This document shows, one piece after another, positions 34,296-41,946 of a stretch of DNA of 64,000 nucleotides. The DNA lies in NCBI RefSeq assembly GCF_009828105.1, contig NZ_WTYQ01000003.1:62001-126000 (forward strand). The letters run 5' to 3'. The position numbers and the translations under genes were made by a program. Source of the DNA: Altericroceibacterium indicum (GTDB lineage: Bacteria > Pseudomonadota > Alphaproteobacteria > Sphingomonadales > Sphingomonadaceae). The notes under the pieces were generated by a model. That model was given only the letters and a program-made list of their open reading frames with translations. It was not told where the DNA came from and ran no database searches. The stretch's first letter is position 1, and each line of letters opens with the position of its first letter.

Positions 34296-35699
34296 ATGAG
34301 TGAACAGACCCTTCAACAGAAGCTGGATGCAGCCGGTGACCTCGTCACGTTCCTGCGTAATCAGCAGACCGGTCCTAACGTATATCCCGGCGTTCCGGCC
34401 GAATATTCAAACTGGCGCAATGAACAGCGCGGCTGGGCCAAAACCGCAGTTCTGTTCAACCAGTCCTACCACATGGTTGAACTTTACGTTTCCGGCCCGG
34501 ATGCGGAAAAGCTCCTGTGCTACCTTGGCATCAACAGCTTCAAGAACTTCCCGGTCGACAAGGCAAAGCAGTGGGTGCCTGTGACACCTGATGGCTATGT
34601 CATTGGTGACGTGATTCTCTTCCACCTTGAAGAAGATGTCTACAGCCTCGTAGGCCGCGCTCCGGCGATTGAATGGCTCGAATTCCACGCTGAAACCGGT
34701 GATTGGGACGTGAAGGTCGAACGTGATGAACGTTGGGCCATGCGCAACGATGGCAAGCGCAAAAACTATCGCTTCCAGCTCCAGGGCCCGAATGCGATGA
34801 AGGTTCTGGAAAAGGCGATGGGCACCACCCCGCCAGATCTCAAATTCTTCAACATGGCAACCATCAGCATTGGCGGCAAAGATGTCCGCGCTCTGCGTCA
34901 TGGTATGGCTGGCCAGCCCGGTTATGAATTGTTCGGCCCATGGGCGGACTATGAAGCGGTACATTCTGCGCTTGTTGAAGCTGGTAAGGATTTCGGCCTC
35001 ACCCTGGTTGGCGGCCGCGCTTATTCTTCCAACACGCTTGAATCCGGCTGGGTTCCGTCACCTCTGCCAGCACTTTACACCGGCAATGACCCCATGCTCG
35101 TCGCTTTCCGCAAATGGGCCTCTGGCAAGTCCTATGAAGGCATGTGCTCCATCGGTGGCTCCTATGTGCCTGAAACCGTGGATGGTTATTATCTGACGCC
35201 ATGGGATCTGGGCTATGGCATCATGCTGAAGTTCGACCATGACTTTGTCGGCCGTGAAGCGCTTGAAAAGATGAAGGACCAGAAGCACAAACAGAAGGTC
35301 ACTCTGGCGCTCGACAATGAAGATGTAATGCGCGTGATGAGCTCTGCCCTGATGCGCGGCGATCGTGCAAAGTACATGGAATTTCCAAGCGCGGTCTATT
35401 CCATGCACCCGTTCGATGAAGTGAAGTGCGACGGCAAGGTCATCGGTGTTTCCACCTGGATCGGCTACAGTTCCAACGAAGGCAAGATGCTCGCCATTGC
35501 GATGATCGACCCTGATTATGCTGAATTCGGCAAGACCGTTCAGCTTGTTTGGGGTGAGCCTGATGGCGGCACCTCCAAGCCAACTGTCGAGCCACATGTG
35601 CAGACCGAAATCAGTGCCATTGTCTCTCCGGTTCCCTATTCGGAAGTGGCACGCGATGCCTATGCCGATAGCTGGCGCCAGAAGGGCAAGGGCCAGTAA
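34296..35699 (+). CDS. LigM/DesA-type THF-dependent aryl O-demethylase
   Basis: A 467-residue GcvT-fold protein closely matching LigM (vanillate/3-O-methylgallate O-demethylase) in length and motifs: SNWRNEQRGWAKTAVLFNQSYHMVELY, KAKQWVPVTPDGYVIGD, LKFFNMATISIGGKDVRALRHGMAGQPGYE, GRAYSSNTLESGWVPSPLPALYTGND, YGIMLKFDHDFVGREALE and VVSPVPYS-like VSPVPYSEVARDAY. Such enzymes move the methyl of an aromatic methoxy group to THF. AGGAGAGGA lies before the ATG. The MetF, PurU and FolD genes that recycle the folate are on the other strand close by. Whether vanillate, syringate or another methoxyaromatic is the substrate cannot be told. Confidence 0.9.
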   Translation: MSEQTLQQKLDAAGDLVTFLRNQQTGPNVYPGVPAEYSNWRNEQRGWAKTAVLFNQSYHMVELYVSGPDAEKLLCYLGINSFKNFPVDKAKQWVPVTPDGYVIGDVILFHLEEDVYSLVGRAPAIEWLEFHAETGDWDVKVERDERWAMRNDGKRKNYRFQLQGPNAMKVLEKAMGTTPPDLKFFNMATISIGGKDVRALRHGMAGQPGYELFGPWADYEAVHSALVEAGKDFGLTLVGGRAYSSNTLESGWVPSPLPALYTGNDPMLVAFRKWASGKSYEGMCSIGGSYVPETVDGYYLTPWDLGYGIMLKFDHDFVGREALEKMKDQKHKQKVTLALDNEDVMRVMSSALMRGDRAKYMEFPSAVYSMHPFDEVKCDGKVIGVSTWIGYSSNEGKMLAIAMIDPDYAEFGKTVQLVWGEPDGGTSKPTVEPHVQTEISAIVSPVPYSEVARDAYADSWRQKGKGQ

Positions 35700-35719
35700 C
35701 ACCTGAAGCGATACGCAAG

Positions 35720-35753
35720 AAAAGGCGGTCACCTCACAGTGGCCGCCTTTTTT
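35720..35753 (+). terminator. intrinsic terminator after the ligM-like gene
   Basis: AAAAGGCGGTCAC pairs with GTGGCCGCCTTTT across a short loop (35720-35751, one G-T pair) and ends in a T run, 21 bases past the stop. Confidence 0.88.
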
Positions 35754-35793
35754 GGTTCAAAACCATGTTGTTCCACAAGGCAGACATAAGAAA

Positions 35794-35809
35794 CGCCGCA
35801 TAAGCGGCG
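35794..35809 (-). terminator. intrinsic terminator after nusG
   Basis: CGCCGC (35794-35799) and GCGGCG (35804-35809) form a GC-rich stem with a four-base loop. On the minus strand it is followed by TTTCTT. It lies about 65 bases past the nusG stop. Confidence 0.7.
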
Positions 35810-35875
35810 CCTCTTTCAGATCATATTGCTGCGCAAAGACACAGAGCATGAAGCCCTGTGCCCATTCCGGCAAAA

Positions 35876-36412
35876 TTACTTGGCCAGTTCGACCTGTTCG
35901 AAGTCGAGTTCCACTGGGGTCGCACGGCCGAAGATCGACACGGAAACCTTGACCTTGTTCTTGTCGAAATCCAGTTCTTCAACCACGCCGTTGAAGCTGG
36001 CAAATGGCCCATCCAGAACCTTGACCTGATCACCGATTTCGTAATCGACATCGACATGGCGCTTGGGCTGAGAAGCTGCTTCTTCAGCCGCACCGAAGTA
36101 ACGCGATGCGTCGCGCTCGGAAATGGCTTGCGGCTTATTGTTGTTACCCAGAAAGCCAGTGACCTTGGGCGTGTTTTTGACGAGGTGATACACATCGTCA
36201 TTCATCCGCAGCTTAGCCAAAACGTAGCCTGGCATAGTCTTGCGTTCATTCTGAACTTTTTTGCCGCGCTTGATTTCGGTCACCGTCTCAGACGGAACCT
36301 GAATATCTTCAACCGCTTCGGACAGGCCAAGCCGTTCGGCCTCAGCGATAATCGAATCGCGAACCTTGTTCTCGAAGCCGGAATAAGCGTGGATGATGTA
36401 CCAGCGTGCCAT
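35876..36412 (-). CDS. nusG: transcription termination/antitermination protein NusG
   Basis: A 178-residue NusG, which binds RNA polymerase to promote elongation and couples to Rho or the ribosome. The NGN domain reads [19 protein letters not shown] and [30 protein letters not shown]. The C-terminal KOW domain reads [23 protein letters not shown], ending FEQVEL. It follows secE by 32 bases. It is on the minus strand and not linked to rplK. Confidence 0.98.
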   Translation of the reverse strand: MARWYIIHAYSGFENKVRDSIIAEAERLGLSEAVEDIQVPSETVTEIKRGKKVQNERKTMPGYVLAKLRMNDDVYHLVKNTPKVTGFLGNNNKPQAISERDASRYFGAAEEAASQPKRHVDVDYEIGDQVKVLDGPFASFNGVVEELDFDKNKVKVSVSIFGRATPVELDFEQVELAK

Positions 36413-36444
36413 ATTGCAAATCCGTTAGTAGAAGAGACTGCCGA

Positions 36445-36639
36445 TCAAACCAGCGTCAAAAGCCAGCGAACGACGGCACCGAAAAGCGTATCAATACCAA
36501 GGAAGAAAACTGACAGAATCACCATCAGAATGAATACGAAAATCGCCGTAGTCACGGTTTCCTGGCGTGTCGGCCACACCACCTTGGAAGCTTCAGCGCG
36601 AACCTGACGGATAAATTCGCCGGGGCTGGTTTTGGCCAT
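36445..36639 (-). CDS. secE: preprotein translocase subunit SecE
   Basis: A 64-residue SecE, the small one-helix component of the SecYEG channel. EFIRQVRAEASKVVWPTRQETVTTAIFVFILMVILSVFFLGIDTLFG shows the conserved amphipathic segment with KVVWPTR followed by the single membrane helix. First gene of the secE-nusG pair. The tRNA-Trp gene usual upstream of secE lies about 2.2 kb away behind an AGCS transporter gene. Confidence 0.97.
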   Translation of the reverse strand: MAKTSPGEFIRQVRAEASKVVWPTRQETVTTAIFVFILMVILSVFFLGIDTLFGAVVRWLLTLV

Positions 36640-36911
36640 TACGATTCGACCTCTTGAAAAATTCTTGTGTCATTCCCGGTAAAGGGTCCGCGCCGTCCCG
36701 ATCTGGATATGATCGGGAGGAGGCTTACTTCTCCGATGTCGGAATTGATTAGCCATGTAGCGAGCACCTCAGCTGAAAGCAAGTCCTGCCCCTACGCGTA
36801 TGAATGCTTCACACATTGCCATCTTGTTTCAAACGCAACTGTGCTGTTAAACGGTATACAACATCTTTACGATGCTGAATCTCCGGAAGAATTAGAGGGG
36901 GACTAACCCGG

Positions 36912-38456
36912 GTGTCATCTCAAGAACCAGCGGTCGGCCTTATCGACCATATCACCAATGTTTCTGACTTTATCTGGGCAGGGCAATGGAATGGGCAGGA
37001 ATTGCTCCCTTTCCCTCCCATGACCATTATTTTGCTGGGCATTGGCCTGTGGATCATGGTTGGCCTGCGGTTTTATCCCATTGTCAAATTAGGCAGTGCC
37101 TTTGCAGGCCTGTTCAAAGGACGCAAAAGTGCAGGGGCCGGGGAAATCTCCCCTTTTGCCGCTCTCTCCACCGCACTTTCCGGGCAAGTCGGAACAGGGA
37201 ATCTGGCAGGCGTGGCGACAGCCATCGCATTAGGCGGCCCTGGCGCGATATTCTGGATGTGGATAACAGCGCTGTTCGGCATGGCACTAGGCTTTGCCGA
37301 GGGTGCCCTTGCCATCCGTTACCGTGAACGCACGACCGATAACGTCTATCGTGGCGGGCCGATGAGTTACATAATGCGCGGGCTCGGCCCCAAATGGACA
37401 TGGCTGGCGATTGTATTTTGCATCGGCACTTTGTTCTCGGCGCTTGTGACCGGCAACTCTATCCAGTCCAATGAAATGGCCAGTGGCCTCAACGAATTGT
37501 TCGGGATTGATCGCTGGGTTGGTGGGATGATTACCGCCATCGCCGTTTTCGTGGTGATTATTGGTGGCATTAAATCCATCGGTGTCGTTGCCGAGAAGGT
37601 CGTCCCTTTCATGGCGGCCGCCTATATCGCCATGGCCTTCATCGCCCTGATGATTAATCTTCCTGACATTCCTGAGACTTTCTCACGGATTTTCGCTGGC
37701 GCGTTTAACCTGCAAAGCGCCACGGGTGGCTTTGCCGGTGCGGCCTTGATTATGGCTATTCGGGCAGGTGTTGCCCGTGGGCTTTTCTCCAACGAAGCGG
37801 GTCAGGGCTCCACCCCGATTGCCCATGCCGTTGCGCAGACCAATGACCCTGAACAGCAAGGTCGCATGGCCATGCTGGGTACGTTCATTGATACTATCGT
37901 GATCTGCACCATGACCGCACTGGTTATCCTGACCGTTGAGGGCAACTTCACCCACACTCTCGCCGATGGCACGGTCGAAAATGTTCGCCATGTCTGGCAA
38001 TCCGATCTTGGCACCACAGCACAGTCAGGCTTTGTGACCACATCCGGTGCTTTTGCTGCGGCCTTCCCGTTCCAACTGATAGGCATTCCGGTCGGCACCC
38101 TGATTGCGAGTGTCGCGCTGATCCTGTTCGTCTTCACGACGATCCTGACATGGTCTTATTATGGTGAGCGCGCGATCACCTTCATCTATGATCGCATTCC
38201 AGGGTCGACGCCGAGGGGTGAAAAGATCCTTCACAACATCTGGCGGGTCATCTGGTGCATCGGCGTCTATGTCGGCGCGACACAGCCCTCTCAGCTTGTT
38301 TGGCGGTTGGGGGATATTTCAAACGCTTCAATGGCCTTGCCCAACCTTCTGGCCTTGCTGCTGCTCTCAGGCGTGGTCTTCAAGCTCGCCCGCGGGGATA
38401 AGACTGCTGGCCCTGACTTTGTTGAGGACGAAACATCAAAGCCCACACTTCACTGA
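36912..38456 (+). CDS. sodium:alanine/glycine symporter, AGCS family
   Basis: A 514-residue transporter with about eleven membrane helices. The AGCS signature is clear: GEISPFAALSTALSGQVGTGNLAGVATAIALGGPGAIFWMW, RGGPMSYI, and VARGLFSNEAGQGSTPIAHA. It takes up alanine or glycine with Na+. The GTG start at 36912 is ten bases after GAGGGGG, a slightly long spacing. It is divergent from secE and lies between secE and tRNA-Trp, interrupting their usual adjacency. Confidence 0.95.
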   Translation: MSSQEPAVGLIDHITNVSDFIWAGQWNGQELLPFPPMTIILLGIGLWIMVGLRFYPIVKLGSAFAGLFKGRKSAGAGEISPFAALSTALSGQVGTGNLAGVATAIALGGPGAIFWMWITALFGMALGFAEGALAIRYRERTTDNVYRGGPMSYIMRGLGPKWTWLAIVFCIGTLFSALVTGNSIQSNEMASGLNELFGIDRWVGGMITAIAVFVVIIGGIKSIGVVAEKVVPFMAAAYIAMAFIALMINLPDIPETFSRIFAGAFNLQSATGGFAGAALIMAIRAGVARGLFSNEAGQGSTPIAHAVAQTNDPEQQGRMAMLGTFIDTIVICTMTALVILTVEGNFTHTLADGTVENVRHVWQSDLGTTAQSGFVTTSGAFAAAFPFQLIGIPVGTLIASVALILFVFTTILTWSYYGERAITFIYDRIPGSTPRGEKILHNIWRVIWCIGVYVGATQPSQLVWRLGDISNASMALPNLLALLLLSGVVFKLARGDKTAGPDFVEDETSKPTLH

Positions 38457-38478
38457 TCAATTTCACATGACGCATTAA

Positions 38479-38517
38479 AAAGGGCCGTTTCGAAATTTCG
38501 AAGCGGCCCTTTATTTT
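38479..38517 (+). terminator. intrinsic terminator after the AGCS gene
   Basis: AAAGGGCCG (38479-38487) pairs with CGGCCCTTT (38504-38512), extended inwards by TTTCGAA with TTCGAAG, followed by TTATTTT. It sits 23 bases past the stop codon. Confidence 0.88.
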
Positions 38518-38533
38518 GGAATGAGCATTATTT

Positions 38534-38683
38534 TTACGCTCGGCCGAGCAAACGAGCCACCCAACCGCGTTCTTCCATCGGGCGGATCGCGCCATGGGTC
38601 ATAAAGCGTTGACTTGCGTCACGATGGGGCCGGGGGACAGTCCAGCCATCGGGGCGACTGCTACGAAAACTAAGACTAGACAT
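38534..38683 (-). CDS. small protein of 49 residues, unknown function
   Basis: A short open frame with GAGGTG five bases before its ATG at 38683 and a TAA at 38534. The product starts MSSLSFRSSRPDGWTV and ends ERGWVARLLGRA; it is basic, with Arg, Trp and Ser prominent and no membrane helix. The ribosome binding site, ordinary codon use and position in an otherwise empty gap support it, but no family is recognised. It ends close to the AGCS terminator on the opposite strand. Confidence 0.5.
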   Translation of the reverse strand: MSSLSFRSSRPDGWTVPRPHRDASQRFMTHGAIRPMEERGWVARLLGRA

Positions 38684-38877
38684 TGAGCACCTCACAAGCA
38701 GTTTTTGCGTTCTGGCGCTAATAATGCCCGGTTCGGCGCAGGAGTTCCGTCATACTATCTGATTTTTAGAAGCAAACCGCTGCTTTGCACTGCGTTGCCT
38801 AGGGAAACTGCGGGAGTTCCCAGTTTACAAAAATTTAAATTATACTGAGAAATCGGTCGAATTATATTCGACTTACC

Positions 38878-38953
38878 TGGCAGGAGCGGAGGGACTCGAA
38901 CCCACGGCCCTCGGTTTTGGAGACCGATGCTCTACCAACTGAGCTACGCTCCT
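38878..38953 (-). tRNA. tRNA-Trp (CCA anticodon)
   Basis: The 76-base minus-strand sequence folds as a tRNA: acceptor AGGAGCG with CGCTCCT, D arm with AGCTCAGTTGGTAGAGC, anticodon arm ATCGGT-CTCCAAA-ACCGAG with anticodon CCA, T arm GTGGGTTCGAGTCCC-, and an encoded 3' CCA. In many bacteria this tRNA directly precedes secE; here it is separated from secE by the AGCS transporter gene. Confidence 0.97.
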
Positions 38954-39101
38954 GCAGGTGGGAGGCTCCTATCGCCAAGGTTCGACAATGGCAAGGACGA
39001 AGGCATGATTCCTTGCCATGAATCGTAAATTGGTGACCCCGCTGTCGAAATTCAGCATCATCAGAAGACGAAGTCATCACCTTTTGATAAACCAGCCAAC
39101 A

Positions 39102-39797
39102 ATGCATATGCCCCGGCCATCCGTGATTCCTTCCGAAATGTTGCTGCTTGCCTACCGCAGCGGCATTTTCCCGATGGCCGATAGCAGAGACGATCCGGAG
39201 ATTTACTGGGTTGAGCCTAAAAAACGCGCAATATTGCCACTGGATGGTTTTCACTGCTCCAGATCCTTGCGTAAGATTTTACGCCAGGATCGCTTTACCG
39301 TGAAATGCGATACGGCCTTCATGGAAGTGATGGAGGCTTGCGCCGCCCCTCGCCCCGATCACCCGGAAAGCTGGATCAATAGCTCCATCAAAATGAGCTA
39401 CGATGCTCTCCACACCAATGGCCATGCCCATTCAATCGAATGCTGGGACGGCAATCATCTGGTAGGAGGTCTCTACGGCGTTTCGTTTGACAAGGTGTTC
39501 TGCGGTGAAAGCATGTTCAGCCGGGCAGACAATTCGTCGAAAGTCGCCCTGGCATGGCTTGTGGCCAGCATGAGACGTGCTGGCTTTGTGTTGCTCGACT
39601 GCCAGTTCATGACGGATCACCTATCGACAATGGGGGCGATCGAAATCCGTCAGAAGTCTTATATTCAGCTATTGGATGCAGCGGGCGAAAGCGGAGAGCA
39701 GGCTGATCTGCTTGCTGGATTTCAATCTTTGGTAGATGAAGCCGCAGCTTCCTCGCCAGGGAAGCTCATTGCGCAATCTTTCACCCAAACATCATAG
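39102..39797 (+). CDS. aat: leucyl/phenylalanyl-tRNA--protein transferase
   Basis: A 231-residue Aat, which adds Leu or Phe to N-terminal Lys or Arg of proteins, marking them for ClpAP through the N-end rule. LLLAYRSGIFPMADSRDDPEIYWVEPKKRAILPLDGFHCSRSLRKIL, WINSSIKMSYDALHTNGHAHSIECWDGNHLVGGLYGV and CGESMFSRADNSSKVALAWLV are diagnostic. The ATG at 39102 fits family starts, though an upstream ATG at 39018 is in frame. Its 3' end overlaps the convergent DUF2155 gene by 76 bases. Confidence 0.95.
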   Translation: MHMPRPSVIPSEMLLLAYRSGIFPMADSRDDPEIYWVEPKKRAILPLDGFHCSRSLRKILRQDRFTVKCDTAFMEVMEACAAPRPDHPESWINSSIKMSYDALHTNGHAHSIECWDGNHLVGGLYGVSFDKVFCGESMFSRADNSSKVALAWLVASMRRAGFVLLDCQFMTDHLSTMGAIEIRQKSYIQLLDAAGESGEQADLLAGFQSLVDEAAASSPGKLIAQSFTQTS

Positions 39798-40267
39798 ATC
39801 GGGTGCTGGACGACATTGAGGCTGGGGGAGTTCTTAAACAGCCAGCCGGAAAAGACGCGATGCCATTCAGGCTTCGAATTGTCCGCATTGCGCCCTTTAA
39901 CAATCACCTGAACAAACGCGCCGGTTTCCTGCGTGGCTTCCCATGGGGCTGTCTTTTCGCACGTCGCCAAGCGAATCACCACATCACCCACCCGCTTCGT
40001 TTCACCGGGCTTCATTTCGATGTCTTGCGTAAGGTTGTTACGCTTGTTCAAAAGCCCAAGCGTCGCCACTCTTTGTTCGCGCGGAGTGCCAGCACCTTCC
40101 TGATCTTCAGTACCGGCCTGAGGTACCTTTAGAGGCTCCTTGGCCAATTCTTCAGGCACTTTGGTATCTACCGGCGCAGGTTCAGGTGCTTCTCCGCTAC
40201 AAGCAGCAAGCAAGAAAAAAGCCGGCAGAATCGCTGCCGCTGTAAAAGGCGCAAAAGCGCGCTTCAT
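39722..40267 (-). CDS. DUF2155 lipoprotein
   Basis: A 181-residue envelope protein. The N terminus has a signal peptide with lipobox LAAC near residue 23, then a Pro/Glu-rich linker. The DUF2155 domain covers about 75-175: GLLNKRNNLTQDIEMKPGETKRVGDVVIRLATCEKTAPWEATQETGAFVQV and RVFSGWLFKNSPSLNVVQHPIYDVWVKDC. Function is unknown, but the family is conserved in alphaproteobacteria next to the complex I NDUFA12 gene, as here; it starts two bases after that gene ends. Confidence 0.88.
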   Translation of the reverse strand: MKRAFAPFTAAAILPAFFLLAACSGEAPEPAPVDTKVPEELAKEPLKVPQAGTEDQEGAGTPREQRVATLGLLNKRNNLTQDIEMKPGETKRVGDVVIRLATCEKTAPWEATQETGAFVQVIVKGRNADNSKPEWHRVFSGWLFKNSPSLNVVQHPIYDVWVKDCAMSFPGEEAAASSTKD

Positions 40268-40269
40268 AA

Positions 40270-40668
40270 TCAGGCGTCCGGTGTCCAGGCTTCGTAATCG
40301 CCCGTAGCACGCGCGCGCTTACCGCCCTGCTCCAGCGCGCCTTTGGGGCGATAGGCGGACAAGGTGCCGGTTGCATTGGGGGTGTAATCCACTTCCCAGA
40401 TCTTTGGCGGAGGCAAATGGCTTTCCGGCAAATCATCATAGGAATGGTGCAGCCAGCCATGCCACTCTGCTGGCACACGGCTCGCATCATTTGCCCCAGC
40501 ATATATCACCCAACGCCGTTCACGCCCGCGCGCGTCCGGCTTCTTTGAGCGGAAATAGCGGTTCCCTTGCGCGTCGGTGCCAACGTGCTTGCCGTTACGC
40601 GAAGACCAAAGTGAGGTGCCGATTGTGGCACCATCCCACCAGGTGAAGATTTTCGACAGGATTCCCAT
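40270..40668 (-). CDS. NADH:ubiquinone oxidoreductase subunit NDUFA12
   Basis: A 132-residue accessory subunit of respiratory complex I, shared by alphaproteobacteria and mitochondria. FTWWDGATIGTSLWSSRNGKHVGTDAQGNRYFRSKKP, RRWVIYAGANDASRVPAEWHGWLHHSYDDLP and the closing YEAWTPDA are typical. It lies in a minus-strand group with recX, DUF192 and DUF2155 genes, away from the nuo operon. Confidence 0.93.
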   Translation of the reverse strand: MGILSKIFTWWDGATIGTSLWSSRNGKHVGTDAQGNRYFRSKKPDARGRERRWVIYAGANDASRVPAEWHGWLHHSYDDLPESHLPPPKIWEVDYTPNATGTLSAYRPKGALEQGGKRARATGDYEAWTPDA

Positions 40669-40735
40669 GGCCAGCGCGTTAGCCCCAATCGGCCTTCGGG
40701 TGCAAGCGGGCGTGTGCTTTCATCGAAAATTCCTT

Positions 40736-41224
40736 TTACCAGGAAACCTCATCACCAGGCTTAATACCCAGTTCCGCCGCGCGACCACCATTCAGTTCCA
40801 GCACGGCAAGAGCAGGCCCATCGGATGGAATCGGGTCAAGCGAATAGGGTTTTGCATTGGCAATGTTCAGGATCTTGTGATCTGCACCGATATAAATGAT
40901 ATCGAGCGGAATAACGGTGTTCTTCATCCAGAAGCTGGCTGGCTGGGCATAAGGCCGAGGAAAAATCATGCCCTCATCTTTCCCCATTTCCGTCCTGAAC
41001 ATCAGGCCCTGCGCCTGCTCACGCGCGGTCTTGGCAACTTCTGCACGAAACACATGCTTGGCTCCGTGGCTTGTGATCGAGACTGGAATCACCTCCAGCC
41101 CAGACACGGGATGCGTAGCCGGTGCCGTTTCAGCAGCAACCGCTGGACTTACCACCGCCTGCTGAGTGCAGGCAGCCAAACCCAGCGCCATCGGAATCAC
41201 AAGAGAGAAAAAGCGCTTCATCAT
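40736..41224 (-). CDS. DUF192 family exported protein
   Basis: A 162-residue protein with a signal peptide and a likely lipobox (LAAC near residue 19). The DUF192 domain follows: EVAKTAREQAQGLMFRTEMGKDEGMIFPRPYAQPASFWMKNTVIPLDIIYIGADHKI and the closing ALAVLELNGGRAAELGIKPGDEV. The family is a small beta-barrel of unknown biochemical role. Its ATG overlaps the recX stop by four bases. Confidence 0.9.
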   Translation of the reverse strand: MMKRFFSLVIPMALGLAACTQQAVVSPAVAAETAPATHPVSGLEVIPVSITSHGAKHVFRAEVAKTAREQAQGLMFRTEMGKDEGMIFPRPYAQPASFWMKNTVIPLDIIYIGADHKILNIANAKPYSLDPIPSDGPALAVLELNGGRAAELGIKPGDEVSW

Positions 41225-41802
41225 TCTCGTCCTAAATGTTCATCATCCATTTCAGCGGCCCATTCCTCCGCCGATTCCATTGTTTGCGCATTGATGATTT
41301 CACGCGCATTGTCGAGCGAATGTCCTGCCCGAAGAAGTGAAGCGAGTTGTTTTGACCGGCGTGCCATATCTGGTTCCTCGCGCCCGAACGGACCGAAACG
41401 TTTCTTGCGCGCCATTGCTAAAATCGCGTGTCTTTGCCGCGATACGCTAGGAGTAAGGTCCTCTCGCACATCTTCAGCAATTCCGGCTGCACCCAACGCC
41501 TGCGACACCCGCCTTGGCCCATACCCCTTCCGTAAAAGGCTATTCCTCTTGGCCCGCGCGTAGCTTTCATCATCGACATAGCCATAGGCGACGAAGCGAT
41601 CAATCAGCGCGGGAATATCCGGCTCTGGCTCGCCCTCTTCCCAGCCCCGCTCGCGCAGTTTTCGTTTCAGATAGACTTCCAGCTTGGCAGCGGTGGTTGC
41701 AAAACGGGCAACATAGGCAAGTGCCATTTCCTCGAATCGCTTGGGATCAAGCGGTCTGGGAGTGCGCTTAGCCGCCTGATATGTTCGCTTATCACGATCC
41801 AT
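41221..41802 (-). CDS. recX: RecX-family regulatory protein
   Basis: A 193-residue RecX-like protein, a modulator of RecA filaments. The three-helix repeats are visible in EMALAYVARFATTAAKLEVYLKRKLRERGW, PALIDRFVAYGYVDDESYARAKRNSLLRKGYGPRRVSQALGAAGI and RSKQLASLLRAGHSLDNAREIINA. recA is not adjacent. The ATG at 41802 is preferred because the residues before it lack family similarity; the ribosome binding site is weak. Confidence 0.88.
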   Translation of the reverse strand: MDRDKRTYQAAKRTPRPLDPKRFEEMALAYVARFATTAAKLEVYLKRKLRERGWEEGEPEPDIPALIDRFVAYGYVDDESYARAKRNSLLRKGYGPRRVSQALGAAGIAEDVREDLTPSVSRQRHAILAMARKKRFGPFGREEPDMARRSKQLASLLRAGHSLDNAREIINAQTMESAEEWAAEMDDEHLGRE

Positions 41803-41946
41803 CGGCCATATTCGTGCCACAGTCAGGATAGACAAGGAAGGGATATAAATGTGGTCCGCCCGCTGTTTAGCGGTCATGTAATGTTCAGGACTTCCCTCAG
41901 ATTGATGAGGTCATTATGGAAGCTACCAGTTTCATATTAAAGAATT

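Noticed and set aside
36667-36906. 79-codon open frame just before the AGCS gene, possible leader peptide
   Set aside because: It starts with GTG without a ribosome binding site, covers the secE upstream region, and shows no recognisable features; ending six bases before the next start is suggestive but not enough.
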